DNA of 64,000 nt from Camillea tinctor (taxonomy: Eukaryota > Ascomycota > Sordariomycetes > Xylariales > Xylariaceae): NCBI GenBank assembly GCA_022578605.1, contig MU394063.1:682001-746000 (forward strand), written 5' to 3'. Positions 11,186-21,700 of the stretch are shown here, piece after piece. The stretch's first letter is position 1. Each line of letters begins with the position of its first letter. The notes below the pieces were generated by a model. That model saw only the letters and a list, made by a program, of their open reading frames with translations, ran no database searches and had not been told where the DNA came from. The position numbers were made by a program, and so were the translations under genes.

Positions 11186-14003
11186 TGCCTTTTCCTACCA
11201 ATTACGTATGTTATGTTACGGCAATGGCTATTGTATGCGTCTAAATAACGCGGGTTGCACTAGACGTTGGTTAATTGGTCGGCCAATGAATAGTAGGTTG
11301 TATGTAAATATGTAAATATCTTCAATAATGAACCAAAAAAAAAGTTGCGGAAGGGAAAAAAAACGATAACGATAAGCTGATAAGGCAGAGATAAGATCCA
11401 TTGTGTCGGTGGTAGCCCGTAAGTTATGTAGCGTAGCTGTGTAGGTAGCTACTTACCTAAACTGGATATGTACCTACCTCAGGTAGGTGGGTATGAGTGT
11501 TCCAACTGTGGAGATACCCCATAAGGAGGTAGTGTACCAGGGTATTGTACATACCTAGGTACTAATGTATGCTATGTACTCTGTACAACCCTTACACAAT
11601 AAGTGCACTACATCCATCCATCCATCCATCCATCCATCATGGCAACATGGGATTTCACATTTCACATTCCATCTATGATGTCGTGTGTTACATAATGTAT
11701 TGAAGGAACACGCCGATAACCCCAGACCATAAGATATGACATCTGGTGATTTATTTTTGAAATATGTGATGTCACCCGGGTTTGTCGACTGTTCGACCTC
11801 AAGAGGTAGGCTTCCAATCTATCTTCCTCCGAGGCGGTAATTTCACCCGCAGAATGGTAGCAGATGGGCGGGAAGTACGTTTCAAGTACACAAATAACTT
11901 TGCGCTACCGAATCTAAATGAACCGAAACCACCTTAATTTGAAAAGAAACAACATACAGCTTGCACCTGATTAGGTATTTCAATATGACCTTAGGCCCCT
12001 TAATACATCGGCCATGGACACAAGGTTCAACCCCAATGTTTCCTATCTACTAAATACATAGTACTCCGTATATAGCATAGCATACTAACAGGTAGCACAT
12101 GCATGTAGCATACTATGTAGGCACCTAACCTACTCGTACATAACTCTTTTAAGTTTTTCTAACCAACGAACCAACGCTTAAACCAATGCACGAGTTACTT
12201 TAGCTGCATATTGACCACACATCACCATCCTGTATCGCCTGTACTTACCCAAAACTGGCCTATTATCTATCAAACTCGAGCTATCTAGGCAGTGCAAGTA
12301 TACCTAATATATTAGTATATGTCTTAGTATAGGTCTTAGTATGGATAGAGATGAGGTGTGATAGGTTAGGAAAGCTATCCCCAATCACCCCATTTCTATC
12401 CACACCAACGACACGCACTTACACATAGTTACCTAAGTAGGAGTATCGTGAGGAAGCAGTTCCGTTGCTCCAAAGTCGGCCGACCAAGTCGTGTCAAGAA
12501 AAAAAAAACCCCCAAATCAGCAAAATCACCAAATAGCATCTATCCGGTACAGCATCCATCGAGTTCTAGATCTCTTCTGCATGGCTTCTCCACGCCTAGT
12601 CTGCCAATTTCCCATATCGAACTCTTGCCGAGATTTCTCCCCCATCTCCTCATTTCCAGGCCACCAGATCTGAAGCTACGGTCATATATAAGTCTGCGTC
12701 AGCACATTCATTTATTTATTATGAATGTGCAGCATGTAGTAAGGTAGGGTGGTAGTACCAACCTGAGGTTATCGTGCATCTTCAGAATACCTTGATTTAT
12801 ATTTACTTGGGCTTATTATCATTATTACTACTACTGCGCACGTCTATTGAAGAATTAGAGCAAAGCCGCCGTTATCGTCGCCAGCCACTCAGCCCAATAG
12901 ATTTGGTCGAGACCTGACGTGCTGTCATTGCTTACTTGACTTTGGCCTGACCTGAGCTGATCGAACTGCACGTCTCAGCAGCAGTTCGGGTACGATATCC
13001 AAGATAGCTGAAGCTGTCCAAGTATACGCCACAGAACCCCGTTCTGCCCAGTCCATCGGGGAGCTGGACCTTTCTAGACCCAAGCCTATCACATACCAAT
13101 CTTCTGGATAAGCGAAAGTCGGTTAGGCGATTTTGCCGTCAGATGTGCTCTTGGCCTATCTGCACCAGTGAAGAAGAAGAGATATAAAGGAACATTGAAG
13201 ACGGGAAGATAAAAGAAAAAGAACCTTCTAGCTTTCTTGTCGATTGCATCTCACTCCTCCCTTCTTATCTCACATATGATGGGAATATCCCTCGAAAATA
13301 TCTAAAGCTATGGCAATGCAGACATCTTAACAGCCTGAGGACTTACACAAGTTTCTGCCGTAACGACGTTGAACCTACAGACGCTGTATGTACCTACCTA
13401 CTACGTACATAGGTACCTAACCCCTCTTTTCCCTCCTCCCCCCCTTTTATTTAATACTATATCCCCTCCCCCAATCTCCCCACTACTACCTGCCCCCCCT
13501 ACACCACAATACAGGTATCGAGGTAGGGTAGTTAGCTAGGTTAGGAGATATTACAGGTCCACGGTGCTTTTCAACGGACGGAAACCCCCGGGTTACCGCA
13601 TACTTTAATTCATAACCAACTTTTCAATTGCATATAACTTTAAACTCAATTCGTGGAGTCGTTGGCTGCTTTTGCTACGGGCGCCAAGCTAATTACCCAA
13701 TTTCCAGAGGGTGGTACGCAAGCATCCAGCATACCCAGTACACCTTTTTTTCCTCATCTTTCTCCTCCATAAGCCACACACATCAATTATCTTTTTTTTC
13801 CCTGTTGCAATGGATCTACACTACATCAGCTAAAGTACCTACCTACTTCTTACTTTAGGGTTTTTCTTTTAACCATCCCCTCCCCTCCTAGCTTAACCAA
13901 GTTTAATATAAGTTACACTATTGTTGTTATCATTTATTAGGTACCTATCTACCACTAAGCTACCTTACCTACATAACCTACTTATCCCCCCCTACCTATT
14001 ATT
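11186..14003. other. Intergenic region upstream of rpa43 and the 15-kb gene
   Basis: No coding frame stands out in this 2.8-kb stretch. It contains the rpa43 promoter at its left end, a (CATC)n microsatellite, ACCTAGGT at 11553-11560, TACTCCGTA at 12062-12070 and long C/T-rich tracts at 13420-13500 and 13740-13900. Short frames at 12448-12747 and 13628-13858 look like low-complexity noise. Confidence 0.45.
11611..11639. repeat. (CATC)n microsatellite
   Basis: Seven tandem CATC units in non-coding DNA, useful only as a length-variable marker. Confidence 0.9.
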
Positions 14004-14011
14004 TATATAAA
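14004..14011 (+). promoter_or_regulatory. TATA box of the 15-kb gene
   Basis: TATATAAA followed by GGCTGC lies at the left edge of a long C/T-rich stretch that lacks any ATG. It is the best TATA candidate upstream of the reading frame starting at 15019 and would place transcription start near 14035. Confidence 0.45.
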
Positions 14012-14034
14012 GGCTGCTGCTGTGCTCAGCGCAC

Positions 14035-15018
14035 ACAACCTCTATCTACATATTCTGCACTACATTACATTACATTACATTACATCCCATACAACGCACA
14101 TTACACTCGCACTCGCACACACCCCTCGACCACTAATCATCAACCTTGCTCTCACACAAAACTTTATTGAGTTGCGCAATTCCAAAGTTCGAAACATCAA
14201 GAATAACTTGATTACTTTTACATATTTACTTTATTTGTGCACAGCATTCAATATTCATAAACAGCAACTTTACTCGGTTGCTCTTCTTTTATTTCTCTCT
14301 ACATATTACCTATTACCTATTTTACTTACCTCTATTTTTAAACCAAACTCATTTTACCCAGGCCCTCTACCTTAACTAAACCAAATCGAACCGAACCAAA
14401 CCAAGCCCAATCCCTATAAGTATTCATATATCATCTCAAACCGGATTCTCCCCCTAGTCTCTCTCTCATCGACTTATTACTTGTTATTCTTCTTCTTTGT
14501 CTTCATACTCTTCTACTACTTTTCGAAACAAACCTTTTTTTTTCTTCCCTATTTTCTTCTTCCCCTTTTCTACCTCTTTACACCTTATTTGTTCTTTTCT
14601 TCTCTTTTTCTCCAATTGCGGAGGACGGTTCACCGATAATCTATTTTGATTTTCCCTTTGGGCCGCCTCACCGTCTCAAAGAAGGAAGCTACATAATCGG
14701 CCTTCCTTGAATAGTAGGACTCGGCGTCGATTGTGATCGTCGGATCGACAGGACACAAAGGCACCGAAGCCCACCTACACTGATACACGCTTACCGATCG
14801 ATCGAAGCGTCAAACATAGCAGCACCTCTAAACGCATCTGCGCACTTATTTCATCTATCCTCTACACTACCACTATACTACACTACCCTACACTACAGCA
14901 CCTACGTAGGGTCGTCTCCACCACTCCCGGCCAGCCCCTAATTTCATTAGTTCGATGCGCTCGCCGTTTGCAATACACACACTGCACGTCAGGGTTCTTC
15001 CATGCATATTTGACGACC
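14035..15018 (+). promoter_or_regulatory. Long ATG-free 5' leader with two short uORFs at its end
   Basis: From 13813 to 14954 the plus strand has no ATG. The first ATG (14955) opens a 64-codon frame ending at 15149 that overlaps the main start out of frame. The second (15002-15013) encodes only M-H-I and ends six bases before the main ATG. The leader is G-poor and pyrimidine-rich, with a (TACAT)5 run at 14061-14085. The transcript limits are inferred from the TATA box, and introns inside the leader cannot be excluded. Confidence 0.45.
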
Positions 15019-15546
15019 ATGATGGATTTCACAGCCGGTTACATGGGGACAGGCCCCGAGATGCCTTACGGGCACAACATCGACTTTACCCTCCAGAAAT
15101 ACCTTCTTCTGCAGACCCAACACGAGGAGCTGCGCCAACATCTCCATGATCTCTGCCCTTCATACACTACCGCTTACCCAACCGCCGTCACCACCCCGTC
15201 GGTTTCGCCGACGCGCTCATACGGCGGCAACCTCTCTCCTCAATTATCACCTTCACCCTCGCGGAATCACCGCAGGTCATCTCTAGCCCCCACCATGAGT
15301 TGCCGCAGCTCACGCAGCCAGCTCGAACCAGTGCTAGATGAATCGCTGGTAGAAGAAATGGCCATGGGCCAACAGAAGCTTTTCGACGTCAACGAGGGCA
15401 TCAAACGAGCGCTCACTGAGCTGCTCAACTGTGACATGGTGCGCAAAGATCGGGCCATGCGCACGTGGGTGCAAACTCGACTGATGGACACGGAGAGAGA
15501 GCTCCGAAGCGGGAGGCGACGACGAAGCAACGGTAGCGTCGACTAG
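15019..15546 (+). CDS. Small Ser-rich protein of unknown function
   Basis: I do not recognise a named family. The single-exon frame encodes 175 aa from the first of two adjacent ATGs (15019 and 15022). The frame is open further upstream, but only from non-ATG codons. The N-terminus (MDFTAGYMGTGPEMPYGHNIDFTL) is followed by a Leu/Gln-rich helix (YLLLQTQHEELRQHL, about residues 37-51). Residues 60-105 form a Ser/Pro/Thr-rich linker with several SP sites. A charged helical C-terminal half (SLVEEMAMGQQKLFDVNEGIK and following) ends in a basic RSGRRRRS stretch. There is no signal peptide or membrane helix, so a cytosolic or nuclear regulator is plausible. The long ATG-free leader and uORFs suggest translational control. 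Codon use and the ordered N-terminus support a real gene. Confidence 0.7.
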   Translation: MMDFTAGYMGTGPEMPYGHNIDFTLQKYLLLQTQHEELRQHLHDLCPSYTTAYPTAVTTPSVSPTRSYGGNLSPQLSPSPSRNHRRSSLAPTMSCRSSRSQLEPVLDESLVEEMAMGQQKLFDVNEGIKRALTELLNCDMVRKDRAMRTWVQTRLMDTERELRSGRRRRSNGSVD

Positions 15547-17160
15547 GGGAGGATGAGACCAAGATTTTCTTTGCGGATACAACAAGTTTGATGAATTGGG
15601 TGGGAAGAGAATAAAAAAAAAGCATAGATGGCTAGCTGCTGAGCACCTGGGATATGGAAGCATTGGTGTGAGAGTTGAGTGTGTTCTGGTATGGTTTCTG
15701 GGTTGGGTCGGTTTCATTCGATGCCAATTTGGCGTTCCTACTATTTTTTTTTCTTGATTCTCCCGTTTACGGCGTCGGAGGATCATTACATACACATTGG
15801 TTCGAAGAACTACACTGTTCGTCGTATATGGCCTACCTTGTACGGTCGCTATAATGCTTCAGGGGGTGGATCAGGCGAACAGACAAACATACAGACATGA
15901 AGGGTATGTATATGTGGCATCAGGTTGTGAGGTGAGGAAGAGAAGACAAAATTCTAAGCCCCCCTGATATTATAGACTGGGGAGAGGGCTAAAACTACAC
16001 TACAGAGAAGGATGATTCTTTTGTCGAGATATTTTATTTTATTTTACTTTTTGAGCGTAACCGCTGGTGGTTGGCTACACATATACATTCAAAAGCCTGT
16101 CCCCCTTATACTTCACATAGGTACTTCTTAATTCCATATGTCAAGTAACGTACGTATATTATTCTTTTTCTCTTCTTCTCATAGGCCAAAAAAAGCTTAA
16201 TAGATAATTCTTCGATCTTATTTCCATCTTAACGGATAATGTTGTGTGTTGTGTCCGTGTAAACACGAGGCTGGGTGTGTTGCTTTCCTCCCCAGTTGGG
16301 GGATCCGTCAATGCTTTGTTTTCTTTCTTTCTATGACGATTACTATGACGTCGGTTTATATTTACCTCAACGCTGTTTACAGTGGGTAGGTGAGATGCTT
16401 ACATAGCTGTTAAAAATGGGGGTCGATACGTAAAAAGAAAAAACTCGGTTCAATATCAGTGTACCTACGTAGGGGAGGTGTGTACATATCTTAATGATAG
16501 ACAAGATGAAACATTTTGTCTCATCCTGCGAATTGAACATTAGCACACCCGCAGGTAGGTGTATTGTAGACTAGGTAAAGTACTTAGAAATGAATTAGCC
16601 CTTGATATCAATTTGATATACTAGTTGTTGTATGTACATGAGCATGGGTAGTAAGAGGCAAATTATTGCAGTCGATAAGTAGAAACCTAGCTTACCATGT
16701 GCTGGAACCCCATGTGCTTGGGTATGGGATAGGGACCTACCTAATGTACGGAGTATGTAAGCTGCTTTTCATTCGTTCCGGCTGAATTAAAAGAACGAGG
16801 AGAGAATAAAAAAAAGAAGAATAAGTGGAGCACACCGTCGATTAACTTTAGGTACGGAGTAGTGTGATCTATTCTTGTTGGTTACCTAATGGTATTTCCC
16901 GATGTATTCCGTACCATACATGTAGGTACTTCGTACGTACATACATACATACTAAGTGTAGTGTAAATGCACATGTCAGATTTGTTACCAGGAGTACATA
17001 CTTGTTAGGTGCTTTGAGTGCGGAATTCAACTTTCTTCGCCTCTACATCTACATCTACATACACAAATACACGCCAACAACACCATCGCCATCGCCATCG
17101 CCATCGCCAATACCAAGGCGCATTGGCTCAATTTACTTGATAGATTCACAGACCCGACCG
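15547..17160. other. Intergenic region
   Basis: No credible gene lies in this 1.6-kb stretch. It probably holds the 3' UTR of the preceding gene and the promoter of the cyclophilin gene. It contains two TACGGAGTA words (16747-16755 and 16853-16861) and a (CATCGC)n run at about 17082-17109. Confidence 0.45.
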
Positions 17161-17218
17161 AGTATAGTATAGTATAGTATAATATAATATACTATAGTAT
17201 ACTATACTTTACTATACT
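17161..17218 (+). repeat. Palindromic AGTAT repeat in the 5' leader of the cyclophilin gene
   Basis: Four AGTAT units are followed by an AT spacer and then by several ACTAT/ATACT units that are their reverse complement. The array can fold into a long AU stem-loop. It ends 17 bases before the ATG at 17236, so it is probably inside the 5' UTR or at the core promoter. Confidence 0.8.
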
Positions 17219-17235
17219 AAATTCTAGCCGGCAAC

Positions 17236-18723
17236 ATGTCGGTACTTCTCGAGACAAGCGCCGGCGACATCGTGATAGATCTTCTGGTGGACTACGCGCC
17301 TAACGAATGTGAAAACTTCCTCAAGCTATGCAAGACGAAATACTACAACTTCTCGCCCGTCCATTCCATCCAGCAGAACTTCTCCTTCCAGTCGGGAGAC
17401 CCCCTTGGTCCGACATCCAGCGCGTCTGATGGCGGCAGTTCCATATGGGGTCTCCTCTCTGGGCCCTCCCGCAAGACCTTTCCCGCCACCTTCCACCACA
17501 AGTTGAAGCATGTCGAGAGAGGCACCGTGTCCATGGTCACCGCCCCCCATCCCTCCGATCCCGATGTGCGCCTCGCTGGGAGCCAGTTCATCGTCACCCT
17601 CGGCGACAACACGGATTACCTCGACGGGAAGGCTGCTGTATTTGGCAAGGTGGTCGAGGGGTTTGACGCCCTGGAGAAAATCAATGGCGCCATCACCGAT
17701 AAGGAGGGCCACCCCTTGGTGGATATTCGCATTAAGCACACCGTCGTGCTTGACGATCCCTATCCCGACCCCGAAGGCTTGAGAGAACCCAGTCAATCGC
17801 CCCAGCCATCGAAAGCACAGCTGGCTACCGTGCGCATCGCCGACGACGCCGATTTAGAAGAGAACATGGATGAGGATGCTGCTGAGAAAGTCCGCCGTGA
17901 GCGGGAAGCGCGCGCCCAGGCCTTGACCTTGGAGATGATGGGCGATCTTCCCTTTGCCGAGGTCAAGCCTCCGGAGAACGTGCTCTTCGTCTGCAAACTC
18001 AATCCCGTCACCGCCGATGCCGACCTCGAGCTCATATTTAGTCGATTCGGCACGATTCTGTCCTGCGAGGTTATCCGCGACAAGAAGACGGGCGACAGTC
18101 TCCAGTATGCTTTCATTGAGTTTGAGGACAAGAGTGCCTGCGAGGCGGCTTATTTCAAGATGCAAGGCGTCCTTATAGATGACCGGAGAATACACGTCGA
18201 CTTTAGCCAGTCGGTAAGCAAGCTCGCCGATGTCTGGAGAGGCGGCGAGAATGCAAAGAGGAAAGGCAGAGCGGGTGGTGGCGGCTGGGGTGGTGTGCGG
18301 GACCTGGAGAAATGGAGGAAATACAGAGAGGAGGACATCCCCAACACCGATGATCGATACGACATGGTACACGGCGATGAAGAGATGCGCGGTCGTCACC
18401 AACGACAAAGAGAAGGCAAGGATCGGAATGAGAGGTCAGACCGGCACTTGGACGACCAGAGAGGCCAAGATCGGAGTCACCGTAATAACGACTATTATCG
18501 AGATGATGCGAGGCGACACGGCGATTCGAGGAGGCGCAGCAGGAGCCCGAGGAAAGACAGGGATAGACCTCGGGGTAAGGATAGAGATCGGTACGATGGC
18601 CATCGGGGCGGCGATTCTACGAGGTCACAACACGACGACAAGCATCAACGAGAGCGCCCTCGAGATCGAGATCGAGATCGGAACAGGGACCGTGGATACC
18701 ATAGCGATCACCGACGGAGATAA
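17236..18723 (+). CDS. cyp6: PPIL4-type cyclophilin with RRM domain
   Basis: A nuclear cyclophilin fused to an RNA-recognition motif, the PPIL4 family associated with spliceosomes. It is a single exon of 495 aa. The cyclophilin fold spans residues 1-175 ([54 protein letters not shown]). The position of the classical catalytic Arg is Ser44 (VHSIQQNF), while Phe49 and Gln52 are kept. This divergence is a PPIL4 feature and implies weak isomerase activity. The RRM covers about 247-325, with RNP2 LFVCKL and RNP1-like YAFIEF. The tail from about 350 is an Arg/Asp/Glu-rich RS/RD-like region. The family name is secure. The symbol follows Neurospora/Aspergillus usage and is less certain. Confidence 0.92.
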   Translation: MSVLLETSAGDIVIDLLVDYAPNECENFLKLCKTKYYNFSPVHSIQQNFSFQSGDPLGPTSSASDGGSSIWGLLSGPSRKTFPATFHHKLKHVERGTVSMVTAPHPSDPDVRLAGSQFIVTLGDNTDYLDGKAAVFGKVVEGFDALEKINGAITDKEGHPLVDIRIKHTVVLDDPYPDPEGLREPSQSPQPSKAQLATVRIADDADLEENMDEDAAEKVRREREARAQALTLEMMGDLPFAEVKPPENVLFVCKLNPVTADADLELIFSRFGTILSCEVIRDKKTGDSLQYAFIEFEDKSACEAAYFKMQGVLIDDRRIHVDFSQSVSKLADVWRGGENAKRKGRAGGGGWGGVRDLEKWRKYREEDIPNTDDRYDMVHGDEEMRGRHQRQREGKDRNERSDRHLDDQRGQDRSHRNNDYYRDDARRHGDSRRRSRSPRKDRDRPRGKDRDRYDGHRGGDSTRSQHDDKHQRERPRDRDRDRNRDRGYHSDHRRR

Positions 18724-21700
18724 TAACCAACTCCTATAACTTATAGGACTAATGGACGAATTCTATGATCGTGATCTATCTCACCTAGTATATTTATGTC
18801 CTTATCTACATTTGCTTATTATCAACCTTTCCGTTACTCGACGGGGTCATTATCTCTCTACCAGTGAGGGCGTACAAGCGACTGTCGATTCAAAGCTCGT
18901 TGGGGCTCTTTGGTGTTGTCCTTGGTGATGTTAGGTAGGTATGATAATGTCACTTTAGTGTATTACTCGGAATTAACTAAACAGAAAAAAGTTGGCACTA
19001 TACCTATCCAAACTACGCTCTTCGGAGAATAATGGAGGGGTGAGAAGAGGGGATCCACGATTATTCCCAGAATTATCCTGTTTATAGAGGAAACACCATG
19101 CTCGTATTTGATAACCAAATCCGATACGAGAAGAGATGGCGTTTTCTAATCTGTCGTAATACAGTCAATGTAAGGTCATAAGGTCAATTTGGTAAACAAT
19201 CCACATTTGCGTATGCACCTAGGAAAATCCAGAAAGACGGAAAGCCCTATTGTAGTGCAATGTGTACGATCAGAAAGAGGAAAACCTGGGTATTCATGAA
19301 ATGGTTAAGAAAAGAGAAACCAGGGTCATATTCTGGGAAATACTAATACATGTAGCCAGGGGGGGGGGGTTTCCACTTTCACGTTCTGAGAAAGTGACGA
19401 TCTAGAGTATATCACATGTAGGGAGCTGATAAGTCGTCTTACCTGGTTATTCATACTCATACTCATATACGTTGACACTAAAATTTCCGCTTCGATACAA
19501 GAAAAAAAAAAACCATGTTACTATAGGCTAACCGAGAAGTCACTTAGAAATATAGCACTACTGCCACCCACAAGCAAGCCTATCCTATCACGTATCATTT
19601 ATCTAGTTCTAGTAGCGTATGCATATGGGTATTTTTCTGTCATGGCTTTCTGTTTTTCTCTATCCCTTCCTCTGATGTGAGAGCCTGACTAGGTAGCTTT
19701 CCAACTCAGGTCACATCATGGGTCTAGGTTAGGGTTTGGGAATCGTACGAATCACAATTGGACCGAACAGAGTAACCTCCATCTTTTTTTCCCTTTCGAA
19801 CCACGTGGGATGGATCATGCGCCGACGGGGAAACCCGTCTCGGTCCGCTCATAAGGAGGAGAAGGAAGAAAAGAGGAGGCTAGGCTAGGATCGTATTTGA
19901 TGAATGCTTACCTAGGGTAAGGAAGAAGCGGATGAAGGGTACGTAAGTGGATAATAAGTACGACGGGAACACGACGTGTTTCTGTATTTCTGTACCATAC
20001 CTTCGAGACTGACGACGCTTTGCTACCGACATCATGAAATCTCACCCCTCTCCTTATTTTGAGACTGGGTCTTTCTTCTTTTGCGAACTAATAAGTATAA
20101 TAAAGGTTATATTTCGATCGGTAAGATACAATTAATATATCTATGGAGGGCAAGTTATCTAGCTAGAGAACATTTGAGGGGCCGCGAGGGAAGTTTGGAG
20201 ACTGAATTTCTATGAGAAGTAGAGATCTCCCTGAGGGAACCTGGTTCTAAGAGGATCTCGGAGTATTACGGGAATGACCAGCTGGCAAAAGAAGAGCATC
20301 TTCTATATTCTATGTATGTACACAAGTAACCTATACAAAGAGGTCTCATCGGTGTGTTCACGTTGTTCTAGTCCCTCACGCAACATCAACCAACAACACG
20401 TAGGTAAAGGGCGCGTGTGCGCGTGGGTGTGTGCCCTGACTTGACAGGAATGAAGATACTCCATAGGTCCCTGGACTATTTACTTACTTGAAAAGTCCCG
20501 AGAGAGCTGACGATATCACATGTTCCTTCTGCATAATAACCCCGTATACTCAAACCACAGACACTAGACTTATCTCAACTCATACTAGGGTCTAATGGAT
20601 AGCAGGTGTATGAGTTGGTTTCTAGGATTTCGCAGCTGACCTCAACGCATCACTGCCGGCCGTATTGTGTCGTGTCGTGTCGCGTTCGTCTTGTGGCATT
20701 GTACTACTACTGCCTGCTATATTGACTTTCACAATAGGATGAGGGAAAGCTTTGGTGTAAGGTAAGAGCTCCTTACTTCCTCTGCAAACCCCTCCTCCCA
20801 CCTTGGCTGTGGAATACTACATACTAACGGGGGTGTCCTCTTGAGCGATCGATCCCTCTTCCTGGTCTCTTGTCTAACATTCCACAGAGACAAGTAAAAG
20901 AAGAAAGGAATCGTTACTTAGCTGGCGTTCACGTGGGGTGGCCGGCAGTAGTAGATGTGGACCAATTGTAAATAATGCCTGGGAGATCGTTGATCATATA
21001 GGTTGTATGTATCTGTATATTAAAACTCTAACCTAGCTACCAATGACGTGATGAAGTCATTACTGAGAATGGTCGATATGATCGTAAAGCTAGATCTATG
21101 GTCTGCTTGCGGGTTGGTCGATCAAGCATTATCCCCTCTCCTTCAAGTGATTATGCAAATCACAAGGGGTTTTTTGTTTGTTCATTCATACATCTATTGA
21201 TTCTATCGTCATGAAAAGAAAATAATGGAAAATAAAAAATTATCATCACTGATTGGTCGACTCCCCTATCCCTGTAGGATGTATAGTCCGCTGCACCGCA
21301 GCACTTTCGTATGGGTTGCAAATTTCTGCATATGTACTGCTTTTTTTTTTCTGATTTTATATTTCCTTTTTTTTTTCCTGTTTGAAGTGTTGTGGGCCCC
21401 TTCTCTTCCATTACTTCTTACTCAAGCATGTAATAAATGGCTTGGCATTATCTCCTTTTGCTTTTTCCCTTCCTTCGAAGGAAGAGGCGTTTTGGTGTGC
21501 GTGTCGTTTGGGTTTCTCGGGCTAGAGACAGATCTGGTCCTTGTTGGGAAGAATGAAGAGAGAGTCATTTTTAGGCAGTTTATTCGTTTGCTATACAGGG
21601 TATGGTATGTGGCTCCCTTTGCGCCTATGAAGTACATGCGTAGACGAGTGTGACAAAGCTGGTCGACCGATATATTAAGGGGGTAAGGGTAGCTAGGATT

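Noticed and set aside
14022..14375. 117-codon open frame in the long leader upstream of the 15-kb gene
   Set aside because: It begins at GTG, has no ATG at all, and its composition is simple C/T/A repeats (TACAT units); it is the non-coding leader.
17326..18408. Several long minus-strand frames opposite the cyclophilin-RRM gene
   Set aside because: They overlap a strongly supported conserved gene and have no family resemblance themselves.
21225..21653. 142-codon frame in the gene desert
   Set aside because: The Phe/Leu runs come from poly-T tracts; there is no family resemblance and no splice partner.
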